A model generated the notes under the pieces. The model worked only from the letters and a program-made list of their open reading frames with translations. It was not told the origin of the DNA and made no database searches. The position numbers and the translations under genes are program-made. Shown here in pieces: positions 7,978-17,449 of a DNA stretch of 54,979 bases. The DNA is from an uncultured Flavobacteriales bacterium (lineage in GTDB: Bacteria > Bacteroidota > Bacteroidia > Flavobacteriales_G > Salibacteraceae): assembly GCA_943788145.1 (NCBI GenBank), contig CALSPD010000028.1, positions 1 to 54,979 of the forward strand, written 5' to 3'. The first letter of the stretch is position 1; the number at the start of each line of letters is the position of its first letter.

Positions 7978-10900
7978 TCAATCTCTAACCAGTGTAACTG
8001 AGCCTTTATGTTCCACAAAGTGGCTATCTGAAGTCAATACGGTTGCGTGTAAGAAATAGGTGCCTTCTGAGGCCGGTTCGCCATTAACAGTGCCATCCCA
8101 ACCAAAGGAAGATACATTCGTGTAAAACACCTGCTGTCCCCAACGGTTGTAAATCCAAAACTCAACTTTAAGGGCATTTTCCACATCGAAGTGGAAGATA
8201 TCGTTCACTCCATCTCCGTTTGGACTGAAAACATTCGGGTAGTTGACAATTGTCTCGCAATCCTCCTTCACCTTTAAAGAATCCACTGATGTGCAGCCTT
8301 CAGGGCTGGTAACAGTGACCGTAAACGTTCCAGCATAGGTGAATTCATTTCGCACACCCGTGTTTCCATCCGACCAGAAATAAGAGTTACCCTCATCCGT
8401 CAATTCTAGCGTGAGTGGTTGATTTGGACACAAGACTAAATCTGGCCCAAGTTCCAATGTTGGTCGTTTAGCCGAAACAACATCAATGGTGTCTTGATCA
8501 GTTCCACATTCGTTGGAGGCTGTATACCAATAAGTCCCAGTCTTATTCACGGAAAGGACATTATCAGAGCTTCCATCACTCCATAGAATGGTGGCAGTTG
8601 TATCATTAATTACAAATTGAACGGTTCCCCCATCGCAGACGCTGGTGTCTTTAAAATTGCTGACGTTAGGCTTGTATTTCACATCAACATTCACCTTCTG
8701 ATAAACCGAATCACAACCAAATGGATCAACGATTTTAACAATGTATTCCGTTGATTCTGTGTTGGATAGAGAAACAACTTTAGCCGTTGGATCGCTTACT
8801 CCAACTGATGGCTTCCATTCATAAACCCCACCACCATGAGAAGCTACAAACGGAATCACAACATTGTCGCATTTTAAGGTATCAAAATCTACCGGTGTAA
8901 CCAGGGTATCAGGAGCCTGAACCAAAATGGAATCGCTATAAACACAGCCAGAAGTATCCTTGAAATACACAGTAAAAACAGTGGAATCTGTAGGAAACCC
9001 GATTGGGCTATTGGCCAACGAATCCGAAACCATAAGTGAAGGTGTCCATCGCACACTATCCGTGAAATTAGAAGCCAAAACGTAAACGCCAAAGCGATCA
9101 ATCACCCAAATATCTTCATCGGCCGCATAGCTTCCTGCTTGACGAACCCGAAATCGAGTTGCAGCCGTTTCAGCCGCACTCGGAAGGGTAGCTCTGAAAC
9201 GTTTAAAGTCTGGATAATCAACTGGGAAAAGTGAGTCCAACAAGATCCAATTTGTTCCTGCATTGTTTGAATAATCAACAAAAAGTGTGTCATCAGTTCC
9301 GGGTAAATCGCAACTATTTTGAGCCACCGATGCAGCAAATTCGATGAATCCGCCAAGGGTCGTATTCATATCGGGTGTTGCGAAAGCTCGAGTTTGATTT
9401 CCGTTGAAGGTTAAGGATCGATTTCCAATTGCCCCACATGATGAAGAAATTTCAACATTATCAAAAATGGAGAATAGCGCAACATTGGCCGAATCTTCAA
9501 AACTGTACTTGACTGCTGAAACGCGTTCAATAAAACTCAATTGTACTTCATCACCATTACACACAAATTCAGGATCAGAAAGCGCCTGAACGCCAATACC
9601 TAACTTAGGTTCGGTTACTTTATAATAGACATCCTCTTTACATCCTGAAACGGGTGAAAACCCGCTAAAAACATACAAGCCAGGAGCTATGGGTGAAGTA
9701 AGCGTTAAGTTCAATTCGGTAGACAAGGTATCTCCTGGGGTCTCTAATCGATGCCACCAATAGAAGCTTAGCAGGCTGTCGCCAAAAAAGGTAGTTCTGC
9801 TATAAGAGCAAGTTGCTTCTTCAATTTCGCCTTTAATAAATACTGTTGATCCAGCCGAATAAGCATAGGAATCAGCACTGGTCATTCCATAGATATACAA
9901 GCTAAATTGTTCAGATGAGTGGACTACATGAGCTCCTATGGCTAATGGAATGTAAGCGTAATAGAACTCTGAACATTCTTGAAATTGAATAAAGGTGTTG
10001 GAGTCAAGTAAATTACCATCAAACTCAACCGTTCCAATACCTGCGTGATTCGTAATAATCGTGGCAAAGTTTGTATCGCTTGTTCCATTGACATCGATGG
10101 TGGTGAAAATGGCATCATAAACACCTTGCGAAGTTGAGTTGATGACCAGCATAGCAGGATCTCCATCAGATGAACATTGAATTCCCTGCATAAATTGAGT
10201 TACAGAAATCAACGAATCAGAAAATATACATCGCGCATTGCTATCGTTATTCACTTCATAGTGATCGCCTGAATTCAAGGTGATTACAAAATTCCCATCT
10301 ATGAATATATCGCTATTGTCATGTAAGGCAGTCACGCGATAAGTGGACAATGAATCGATTTGAAAGGGCGCTAGTAAATATTCATTCCCCCAAGCAGCGA
10401 TGGGTGGAAGTATCGAAAAGACTTGATCACAGGCGTAGCACCCTAAAGGAATATTGGTGCAACTTGATCCAGCAAAAACCGCGAAATTGCTACAATTGGT
10501 ACCACTATCAAGGCTTGTAACTGTGGTTCCCGTCAGATCAAAACCTGAAGAATCTCCTTGAACGAGATAGACCTGACCGCGATCTAGCGAAATATTAAAT
10601 GGAACTCCGGCTAAACTTCCTCCGGCAGTATTCACGGATGGAGTGATTTCGATGTCCATATCATCTTCTGTAGAAACAATGATAAACTGAGACAATCCAA
10701 TGGATGAAACAGCATAAGCAGTCACCATGTATTCATTTCCTAAGGCCTGCGTGGGTATTAAATTTGTCGCATCTCGCGTGGCAGCCTGCATATTGGCAAC
10801 AAATGCGGTAATCGTATCTTCTGAGTAAATATGAATGGCCGTTGAGTCGATAATTTGAGAATTAAGCGAAGCAGCCACATTGTTTGGAATCTGAATTTCG

Positions 10901-11160
10901 GTTACGCCAAATGCTGTTACGGTAAAGGGCACGGAATAACCCATCGCTGGGTTTTCGACTACTCCGGAAGTATTGTGTTTGGATGATATGGTCAGTAAAA
11001 CAGCATCATTCGCTGGAGAATTCGCTCCTGAACTCGAAGCAAAATTAGGCATGATAGAAAACCAAAAATCCTTTCCTTCAACGGATAGTTTAATCTGAGC
11101 TAGACCATTAAAGCTCAACAATGCTGTAAAAATCAAAAAAAATAATACCCTCATTTTCAA
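7978..11160 (-). CDS. T9SS type B surface protein with IgGFc-binding-like domain
   Basis: A 1060-residue secreted protein. Residues 1-21 are a signal peptide. Residues of about 28-440 resemble the IgGFc-binding N-terminal domain (start GKDFWFSIMPNF), a name that does not imply antibody binding in this organism. The middle holds PKD/Ig-like segments with repeated CDN/CDGGT motifs. The last 90 or so residues, starting NVFSPNGDGVNDIFHF and including IYNRWGQQVF, form the gliding-motility-associated (CHU_C, T9SS type B) sorting domain. The protein should cross the outer membrane through the type IX system and act as an adhesin or surface-layer component. It is a single gene on the minus strand. 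Confidence 0.9.
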   Translation of the reverse strand: MKMRVLFFLIFTALLSFNGLAQIKLSVEGKDFWFSIMPNFASSSGANSPANDAVLLTISSKHNTSGVVENPAMGYSVPFTVTAFGVTEIQIPNNVAASLNSQIIDSTAIHIYSEDTITAFVANMQAATRDATNLIPTQALGNEYMVTAYAVSSIGLSQFIIVSTEDDMDIEITPSVNTAGGSLAGVPFNISLDRGQVYLVQGDSSGFDLTGTTVTSLDSGTNCSNFAVFAGSSCTNIPLGCYACDQVFSILPPIAAWGNEYLLAPFQIDSLSTYRVTALHDNSDIFIDGNFVITLNSGDHYEVNNDSNARCIFSDSLISVTQFMQGIQCSSDGDPAMLVINSTSQGVYDAIFTTIDVNGTSDTNFATIITNHAGIGTVEFDGNLLDSNTFIQFQECSEFYYAYIPLAIGAHVVHSSEQFSLYIYGMTSADSYAYSAGSTVFIKGEIEEATCSYSRTTFFGDSLLSFYWWHRLETPGDTLSTELNLTLTSPIAPGLYVFSGFSPVSGCKEDVYYKVTEPKLGIGVQALSDPEFVCNGDEVQLSFIERVSAVKYSFEDSANVALFSIFDNVEISSSCGAIGNRSLTFNGNQTRAFATPDMNTTLGGFIEFAASVAQNSCDLPGTDDTLFVDYSNNAGTNWILLDSLFPVDYPDFKRFRATLPSAAETAATRFRVRQAGSYAADEDIWVIDRFGVYVLASNFTDSVRWTPSLMVSDSLANSPIGFPTDSTVFTVYFKDTSGCVYSDSILVQAPDTLVTPVDFDTLKCDNVVIPFVASHGGGVYEWKPSVGVSDPTAKVVSLSNTESTEYIVKIVDPFGCDSVYQKVNVDVKYKPNVSNFKDTSVCDGGTVQFVINDTTATILWSDGSSDNVLSVNKTGTYWYTASNECGTDQDTIDVVSAKRPTLELGPDLVLCPNQPLTLELTDEGNSYFWSDGNTGVRNEFTYAGTFTVTVTSPEGCTSVDSLKVKEDCETIVNYPNVFSPNGDGVNDIFHFDVENALKVEFWIYNRWGQQVFYTNVSSFGWDGTVNGEPASEGTYFLHATVLTSDSHFVEHKGSVTLVRD

Positions 11161-11257
11161 GGCTCTAATATAATGGGTTTTCGGAGCGGTAATGGAAGTT
11201 CACCCTATTAAGACTGAATAAGCTTGTTTTAGTTGTTTTAGATATATTGCCATGGGT

Positions 11258-11284
11258 GATGTCGAATCATTTTAGACATCTTTG
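11258..11284 (+). promoter_or_regulatory. possible operator and -7 element before the carboxylase gene
   Basis: GATGTC (11258-11263) and GACATC (11275-11280) form a 6-bp inverted repeat with an 11-base spacer. CATCTTTG at 11277-11284 matches the Bacteroidota -7 consensus TAnnTTTG at seven of eight positions and lies 20 bases before the ATG at 11305. Overlap of a dyad with the promoter would suit a repressor site, but this is inference. Confidence 0.35.
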
Positions 11285-11304
11285 ACATCGATTTCCAAAC
11301 GCAT

Positions 11305-12939
11305 ATGGCAACAGAAAAACAAGATTTAGAGTTCAATAAAAACGAAGATCGAATGAAATTGCTCATTTCTAGCATGAAACGAAGGCTGGAAAGAATACAC
11401 GAAGGCGGTGGTAAAAAGCGAATCGAAAAGCAACATGCACAAGGCAAACTTACCGCTCGTGAACGCGTTGAAGCCTTGCTTGACCAAGATAAACTTACGT
11501 TAGAAATTGGTGCTTTTGCTGGCGAGGGCATGTATGAAATTCATGGCGGATGTCCAAGTGGTGGTGTTGTTGTTTATTTAGGTTATGTTACTGGTAAAAT
11601 GTGCATTGTAGTTGCCAATGACGCTACCGTTAAAGCGGGAGCTTGGTTTCCAATTACGGGCAAGAAAAACCTTCGCGCTCAGGAGATTGCCATGGATAAT
11701 TACTTGCCTATTATTTATCTCGTTGACAGTGCTGGAGTATTCCTTCCAATGCAAGATGAGATATTTCCTGACAAAGAGAATTTCGGCCGAATATTTCGAA
11801 ACAACGCAGTCATGAGCAGTCGAGGCATCAATCAAATCTCAGCCATCATGGGTAGTTGTGTTGCCGGTGGTGCCTACCTACCCATCATGAGCGATGAAGC
11901 CATGATCGTTGAAGGAACGGGAAGTATCTTCCTAGCTGGATCGTATTTGGTTCGGGCGGCAATTGGAGAAGACGTTGATAACGAAACCCTTGGAGGTGCT
12001 TCTACACATTGCGAAATCAGTGGAGTTACAGACTACAAATGCAAGGATGATAACGATTGTCTCGAACGCATTCGAGGCATTATGGATAAAACAGGCGGAA
12101 AGCCAAAGGTTCCCTTTGATCGAAAAGAGTCAAATGCTCCGAAGCTTGACCCAAAAGAGATTTACGGCATTTTCAGCGAAAAAAGCTACGATACGCGAGA
12201 CATTATCAAGCGCATCGTTGACGGCTCTGAATTTGAAGAATACAAGGAATTGTATGGAAAATCTATCGTTACGGGCTATGCTCGAGTAGATGGTTGGGCA
12301 GTGGGCATAGTGGCGAATCAGCGGATTCTTGTCAAAAGCAAAACCGGAGAAATGCAATTCGGAGGTGTTATTTATAATGATAGCGCGGATAAGGCTGCCC
12401 GTTTTATCATGAATTGCAATCAAAAAAATATTCCACTTGTTTTCTTACAAGATGTTACTGGATTTATGGTTGGTTCGCGATCGGAACACAGCGGAATTAT
12501 TAAGGACGGAGCCAAAATGGTCAATGCGATGAGCAATTCAGTCGTTCCAAAGTTCACGTTCATTCTTGGAAATAGCTATGGTGCAGGAAACTATGCTATG
12601 TGCGGCAAGGCTTATGACCCTCGATTAATCTATTCATGGCCAACTGCAAATCTGGCCGTCATGAGCGGAAAATCAGCTGCAAATACCTTATTACAGATCG
12701 AAGTGGCTTCCTTGAAAAAACAAGGTGAAACAATCACCGAGGAGAAACAAAACGAACTGTTGGACCGCATTAAAAAACGCTATAACGACCAATCTTCGCC
12801 TTATTATGCCGCTGCACGACTTTGGGTTGATGGCATCATTGATCCATTAGACACTCGTTCGATTATCAGCATGGGAATAGAAATGGCAAGCCATGAACAA
12901 GATGTAAAACGTTATAACGTTGGTGTAATCCAAACTTAA
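11305..12939 (+). CDS. acyl-CoA carboxylase beta (carboxyltransferase) subunit
   Basis: A 544-residue biotin-dependent carboxyltransferase subunit that moves the carboxyl group from carboxybiotin to an acyl-CoA. The N- and C-terminal crotonase-fold halves are both present. GSCVAGGAYLPIMSDEA (about residue 186) and GNSYGAGNYAMCGKAYDPR (about residue 422) are the paired acyl-CoA/biotin-site segments. ETLGGASTHCEISG resembles 3-methylcrotonoyl-CoA carboxylases more than propionyl-CoA carboxylases, so leucine breakdown is a reasonable guess. The substrate is not settled by sequence, and the biotin carboxylase alpha subunit is not in the window. The TPR gene follows four bases after the stop. Confidence 0.92.
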   Translation: MATEKQDLEFNKNEDRMKLLISSMKRRLERIHEGGGKKRIEKQHAQGKLTARERVEALLDQDKLTLEIGAFAGEGMYEIHGGCPSGGVVVYLGYVTGKMCIVVANDATVKAGAWFPITGKKNLRAQEIAMDNYLPIIYLVDSAGVFLPMQDEIFPDKENFGRIFRNNAVMSSRGINQISAIMGSCVAGGAYLPIMSDEAMIVEGTGSIFLAGSYLVRAAIGEDVDNETLGGASTHCEISGVTDYKCKDDNDCLERIRGIMDKTGGKPKVPFDRKESNAPKLDPKEIYGIFSEKSYDTRDIIKRIVDGSEFEEYKELYGKSIVTGYARVDGWAVGIVANQRILVKSKTGEMQFGGVIYNDSADKAARFIMNCNQKNIPLVFLQDVTGFMVGSRSEHSGIIKDGAKMVNAMSNSVVPKFTFILGNSYGAGNYAMCGKAYDPRLIYSWPTANLAVMSGKSAANTLLQIEVASLKKQGETITEEKQNELLDRIKKRYNDQSSPYYAAARLWVDGIIDPLDTRSIISMGIEMASHEQDVKRYNVGVIQT

Positions 12940-12943
12940 AACC

Positions 12944-14176
12944 ATGAAAGGAATCCTAATCGTTTTAGTCTTGTCGATTTCATCCATAACCTTTGGTCAA
13001 TCCGTCCAACGCATAGAAGCTATGCGCATGGTGCAACGAGGCGACAATCTGTTGCAAATGGGTATGTTTCAAGATGCCATTTTCGCATATACAAATGCAA
13101 TCACCACTGACAATTCGTATGCTGAGGCATTCATGAAACGATCTTCCCTTTACCAGCGATTAGGTCAATCACGAGAGGCAAAACAAGACTACGAAACCGC
13201 ACTTCGACTCAATCCCTACTCTGCCTATGTTTTGGACGAAAAGGCCAAACTCAATTTCATGATTGAGCAGTATTCCGAAGGACTTGAAAACCTTGAGCAT
13301 GCTATAGCCATGGAACCAGACAACCATATGCTTCGCGATCATCGAGTGGATGGATACATTTTGACGGGAGAATACTATTCCGCAAAAAATGACTTAGAAA
13401 TTCTAAGAGAAACCGGTTTCAACGATGAATTAACTTTATTGAAGCGAGGTCTAATTGAATTTTTAGAAAACAATTTTGACGCTGCCGAAGAATCGTTTGA
13501 AGCTGTATTAGAAATAAATCCAGAAAACGCTCTTGCTTATGATGTTATGGGATTGATTTCGCTCCGAGCGGGTAATATAGATGAAGCCATCGGACACTTT
13601 GATCAGGCTATAGCCATTAATCCAAAATTCGCACTGGCCATCTATAATAAAGGTGTTGCTTATAAAATGAATGGTTTGGACGAAAAGGCACTTAAACTGT
13701 TTGACCAGGCCATTGACGCGCAGCTAGATATTGCACCAGTCTATTTTGCAAGAGGACTTTTGAGACGCGAAATGGGCGATTATGAAGGCGCAATAGAAGA
13801 TTATTCGAGCATGAACACCTTCGACTCTGTTTATTTCGATGCCATTTACAATCGGGCATTTACTTATGAAATGGTCGGTGATTTCGAAAATGCATTGGCG
13901 GACGCAAATAGCGCCATCGAACTAAACCCTGATGATGCACACGCATGGAAACTACGCGGTAACATTCACCTCTTGTTTGGAGATTACGGAGAAGCTGTGA
14001 TTGATTATACACAAGCCTTAAAACTAGATGGTGAAATGACGGAAGCACTATTCAGTCGTGGATTGGCCAAAGTGTTAAACTACCGGCTGAAAGACGGCTG
14101 CCAAGACATGAAGCTAGCGCGAGAAATGGGTTATTCAGGTGCCGATCAGGCTATTGGAAATTTCTGCGGTCCATAG
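12944..14176 (+). CDS. exported tetratricopeptide-repeat protein
   Basis: A 410-residue protein with an N-terminal signal peptide (residues 1-18, ending TFGQ) followed by about ten tetratricopeptide repeats. Examples are GNIDEAIGHFDQAIAINP and GDYGEAVIDYTQALKLD. TPR solenoids mediate protein contacts, and this one should work in the periplasm or at the outer membrane. It starts four bases after the carboxylase gene, so it is probably co-transcribed, with no obvious functional link. The stop TAG is followed immediately by the TTG start of the glycosyltransferase, which ties it to the polysaccharide operon. Confidence 0.85.
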   Translation: MKGILIVLVLSISSITFGQSVQRIEAMRMVQRGDNLLQMGMFQDAIFAYTNAITTDNSYAEAFMKRSSLYQRLGQSREAKQDYETALRLNPYSAYVLDEKAKLNFMIEQYSEGLENLEHAIAMEPDNHMLRDHRVDGYILTGEYYSAKNDLEILRETGFNDELTLLKRGLIEFLENNFDAAEESFEAVLEINPENALAYDVMGLISLRAGNIDEAIGHFDQAIAINPKFALAIYNKGVAYKMNGLDEKALKLFDQAIDAQLDIAPVYFARGLLRREMGDYEGAIEDYSSMNTFDSVYFDAIYNRAFTYEMVGDFENALADANSAIELNPDDAHAWKLRGNIHLLFGDYGEAVIDYTQALKLDGEMTEALFSRGLAKVLNYRLKDGCQDMKLAREMGYSGADQAIGNFCGP

Positions 14177-15160
14177 TTGAGTGCATCAGCCTACATCAAC
14201 GGACGGTTTCTAAATCAGTCGGTTACAGGTGTTCAGCGTTACGCACTAAGCGTTAGAGCTACACTTGAAGAAACGGCCGTAACATTAACTCCTAAAGCAA
14301 GTTCAACGCTGAGGCGACACTATTGGGAACAAGCAATCCTTCCCGCTAAACTCAGGAATCTCGACAGCCCACTTTTGCTCAATCTCTGTAACACTGCTCC
14401 AATCCGTTATTCGAATCAAATTGCGACCATTCATGACGTGGCCGTATTTGAAAACCCGACATGGTTTAATCCGCTTTTCGCTGCGTACTATCGATGGATG
14501 CTCCCAAGAATCGCAAAATCAGCGAAGCATATTGTTACGGTGAGTCATTTTTCTAAATTGGAAATCCAGAAACACCTTGGCGTTCGCCCAAATGATATTA
14601 GTGTAATCTGTCCATCACTTAGCTCGAACCTACTGAATGCGAGGGTTGTAAAACCTAGCGCGGTTTCCGAACGCCCGTTTGTTTTAATGGTGGGAAATCA
14701 CGACCCTAGGAAACATATTGACTGGGCTGCCACCATTTTAGGCGAATGGATCGCTCAGAATGGAATGCAATTGATCATGCTGAATCAATCCAGTTCAAAT
14801 TTCAAATCGAAGCCAAATCATGCAAATAATGCTGTTCTTCTATTGTCGAATGTGAATGACTCAGAGCTGAAATGGCTCTACCAAAACGCCTTACTTTTAA
14901 TTCAGCCTTCCTTATACGAAGGTTTTGGTCTTGTGCCGTTCGAGGCCCGTCAATTCGGGACGCGAGTCCTATTGAGTGACATCCCCGTAAATCGTGAAGT
15001 ACACGGGCAGAACGCATTATATTTCGCTTCAAATGATCGAAATTCACTCATCGAACAAACGGCATTTGCCCTAAAGTCACTTCCTCAAAAAGCGGCTCAT
15101 GCTTATGATAATACTGATTTTGATTCGTCTTGGAAAAAACTCATTGAACGATTCAGCTAA
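14177..15160 (+). CDS. GT4-family glycosyltransferase, TTG start
   Basis: A 327-residue GT-B glycosyltransferase. The N-terminal half has NGRFLNQSVTGVQRYALSV, the usual acceptor-side start of this group, and IATIHDVAVFENPTWF. The C-terminal half has VGNHDPRKHIDW and the nucleotide-sugar motif PSLYEGFGLVPFEARQFG (around residue 249). It probably adds a hexose to a lipid-linked surface glycan in the cytosol. No in-frame ATG lies near the N terminus. The TTG directly after the TPR stop codon gives a complete protein and suggests coupled translation. It ends TAATG, overlapping the next frame. Confidence 0.87.
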   Translation: MSASAYINGRFLNQSVTGVQRYALSVRATLEETAVTLTPKASSTLRRHYWEQAILPAKLRNLDSPLLLNLCNTAPIRYSNQIATIHDVAVFENPTWFNPLFAAYYRWMLPRIAKSAKHIVTVSHFSKLEIQKHLGVRPNDISVICPSLSSNLLNARVVKPSAVSERPFVLMVGNHDPRKHIDWAATILGEWIAQNGMQLIMLNQSSSNFKSKPNHANNAVLLLSNVNDSELKWLYQNALLLIQPSLYEGFGLVPFEARQFGTRVLLSDIPVNREVHGQNALYFASNDRNSLIEQTAFALKSLPQKAAHAYDNTDFDSSWKKLIERFS

Positions 15161-15180
15161 TGTTCCTTAGCTTCGCTAAC

Positions 15181-16299
15181 ATGAAAGTGGTGTTTGTTCA
15201 TGATTGGTTCACGATAGCTGCCGGTGCTGAGAAAGTCGCCACGGAAATCATTGACATGATTCAACCGCATGCCGTGTATTCTTTGTTCAACTTTATGGAT
15301 TTCGGCACGCTAAATCAAATCACGCAGGGGCGCGGAGTCCGGACTTCCTTTTTGCAACAAATTCCACTTGCCAGCGAGTACTACCGGCATTTAGCGCCTT
15401 TATACCCACGCGCTGTTTCACGCCTAGATGTTTCTGAATTTGACATCATCATATCATCGTCATGGGTTGCTGCAAAAGGCGTTCAAAAGCGACCTGGGCA
15501 AATTCATATTTGCTATTGCCATACCCCTATGCGTTTTGCATGGGGCTTGGAATCCATCTATTTGGAACAGTACGGGTTTAACAAAGGGCTTAAGCGATTA
15601 TTCGCCAAATTTCTCATCCAACGGCTTCGAACATGGGATGAAAAAACGGCACAAGGTGTTGACTTTTTTATTTCAAATTCCGAATTCGTTAAAAGCCGAA
15701 TTCAAAAAGCTTATAACAGAAATGCCGCTGTTATTTACCCACCAGTGAATACGGCAAAATTTGCTCTTCATACCCAAAAGAGCGAATATTTCTTTACGGC
15801 ATGTCGCTTTGTTGATTACAAAAACCTAGAGCTCATCATCAAGGCTTTTAACCGCCTTCCCAATCATCGATTGGTCATTGCAGGGCAAGGACCGCAAGAA
15901 AAACGGCTACGGAAACTTGCCGCGCCCAACATTGAGTTTTTGGGCTGGGTCAATGAAGAAAAATTGATCTATTACATGCAACGCGCAAAGGGATTCATCA
16001 ACGCCTCCATAGAAGATTTTGGAATTGCTGGGTTAGAAGCTCAGTCAACCGGTACACCGATTATAGCTCTAGGGAAAGGCGGTTACACCGAAACGGTCAT
16101 TGAAAACGAAACGGGAATTTTTTTCCATCGTGAACACCCCGAAGCCCTTGCCGATGCCATTATACGATTCGATCGATTGAAATTTGATCCGTTGCGCATC
16201 CGTGAAAACGCACTTCGCTTCGATCGAGAAGTTTTTCGAGAAACATACCTCAATTTTTTCCTTGATAAGACATTCACCCATGTCGAAGAGTTGGCTTGA
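15181..16299 (+). CDS. GT4-family glycosyltransferase (WbaZ-like)
   Basis: A 372-residue GT-B glycosyltransferase, similar in layout to WbaZ/mannosyltransferase-type GT4 enzymes of O-antigen clusters. Seen directly are MKVVFVHDWFTIAAGAEK at the N terminus, ICYCHTPMRFAWGLE near residue 112, VIAGQGPQEKRL near residue 230 and INASIEDFGIAGLEAQSTG near residue 273. I chose ATG 15181 because the protein then begins with the usual strand. An ATG at 15160 overlapping the preceding stop would add seven residues. Donor and acceptor sugars cannot be told. The 3' end overlaps the next gene by 20 bases. Confidence 0.87.
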   Translation: MKVVFVHDWFTIAAGAEKVATEIIDMIQPHAVYSLFNFMDFGTLNQITQGRGVRTSFLQQIPLASEYYRHLAPLYPRAVSRLDVSEFDIIISSSWVAAKGVQKRPGQIHICYCHTPMRFAWGLESIYLEQYGFNKGLKRLFAKFLIQRLRTWDEKTAQGVDFFISNSEFVKSRIQKAYNRNAAVIYPPVNTAKFALHTQKSEYFFTACRFVDYKNLELIIKAFNRLPNHRLVIAGQGPQEKRLRKLAAPNIEFLGWVNEEKLIYYMQRAKGFINASIEDFGIAGLEAQSTGTPIIALGKGGYTETVIENETGIFFHREHPEALADAIIRFDRLKFDPLRIRENALRFDREVFRETYLNFFLDKTFTHVEELA

Positions 16300-17449
16300 T
16301 TTCCTCGAGCGATTGCTTGTTATTTTACTAGCAGGCTTCGCCTTCTGGCCCAACGGTGTTTCCACAACCAGCCTGATTCTACTTGTTGCGATAAGACTCT
16401 TTCGAGAACGTTCGTTTCCAAGGTCGAGCCTTAGATTTATCTTGCTTTTAACTCCCTTGTTCTTAATCCTTTTGAGTTGGGTTTTATTCGGATTTCATCC
16501 AAAAGGGCTTTCCGAAATCCGGCTGCTTCCTCTGATGCTCGGATGTGCTGTGTATTTCTATTCTGCCAAAACCTTCGATTTATTCAAACAATCATTTATT
16601 GGTTGGTCTGTTCTTCAAGCCGCCTTTATCCTCATCTTTTTTACCACTATCGATCTCGACCCCAATCTGTCGCTGTCGCAACAAATCAGAGATTTGATTG
16701 GCGAATCCTTTAACCTTCATCCTACCTTCCTATCTGTAGCTTGGAGCTGGGCATTGCTGATCGCCCTAACAAACGAAAGGCTTAAGCCCGTTTCAAAAGC
16801 TGTCATTGCCATAGTATTAGTCCTTGCCCTTGCTCTGGCTGGAGGCAAAATGCCTTTGTTGGCCCTCGTAGCCACCGGCTTCTTACTTCTTTTGGCCATT
16901 CCAACCATTCGCCTTTGGAAAAAACTAGCACTCGGATTATCCATCGGTATGGTACTAACAGCGCTAGTCTTTAGTCCTTTTATTGGGAAGCGTTTTGCCG
17001 AACTCAAGGACATAAAAACGCAATTTTCAGAAGGTGATTTACTGTCGTCAACCGACTTACGCGTTGGTGTTTGGCGCTGTGCAATTCAATCAATTGGCGA
17101 TCATATTTGGACAGGTGTTGGAGTGGGCAATAGTCGGCAAACGCTGGAAACATGCTACTCAAGCTACCATCAAATTGAGTTTTTTGATGGGGAATACAAC
17201 ACCCATAATCAATGGATGCACTTTTGGTTGACGGGTGGTGTGCTTTCGATTTTACTTTTCATCCTATTCTATATAGGCATTATTCGTATTGCGGTCAGAA
17301 AACAGCAAATCGAGCTACTCGCTTTTTTGGTCTTCTTTGGATTGATTTGTTTGACAGAGAATTATTTCTCTCGTCAATTCGGAATGCTTTTTTGGTCTTT
17401 ATTCTTGTTCGGAATTCTGTCCGAAAAGCGATTGGAATCACTTCGTTAG
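16280..17449 (+). CDS. O-antigen ligase/polymerase family membrane protein
   Basis: A 389-residue integral membrane protein with about ten hydrophobic segments. A large periplasmic loop around residues 250-310 carries the O-antigen ligase/Wzy_C signature: DLRVGVWRCAIQSIGDHIW, GVGVGNS, and NTHNQWMHFW with its conserved His. Such proteins polymerise or ligate surface glycans on the periplasmic side. ATG 16280 is used because sequence upstream is glycosyltransferase coding in another frame. It ends the plus-strand polysaccharide operon and overlaps the convergent gene by 12 bases. Ligase and polymerase cannot be separated by sequence alone. Confidence 0.82.
   Translation: MSKSWLDFLERLLVILLAGFAFWPNGVSTTSLILLVAIRLFRERSFPRSSLRFILLLTPLFLILLSWVLFGFHPKGLSEIRLLPLMLGCAVYFYSAKTFDLFKQSFIGWSVLQAAFILIFFTTIDLDPNLSLSQQIRDLIGESFNLHPTFLSVAWSWALLIALTNERLKPVSKAVIAIVLVLALALAGGKMPLLALVATGFLLLLAIPTIRLWKKLALGLSIGMVLTALVFSPFIGKRFAELKDIKTQFSEGDLLSSTDLRVGVWRCAIQSIGDHIWTGVGVGNSRQTLETCYSSYHQIEFFDGEYNTHNQWMHFWLTGGVLSILLFILFYIGIIRIAVRKQQIELLAFLVFFGLICLTENYFSRQFGMLFWSLFLFGILSEKRLESLR

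Noticed and set aside
7978..11160. Antibody-binding function from the IgGFc-binding-like domain
   Set aside because: The name comes from an animal mucin-like protein. In Bacteroidota surface proteins it gives no evidence for immunoglobulin binding.
12130..12423. Open frame antisense to the acyl-CoA carboxylase gene
   Set aside because: It mirrors a strongly conserved gene on the other strand and has no start context or family pattern of its own.
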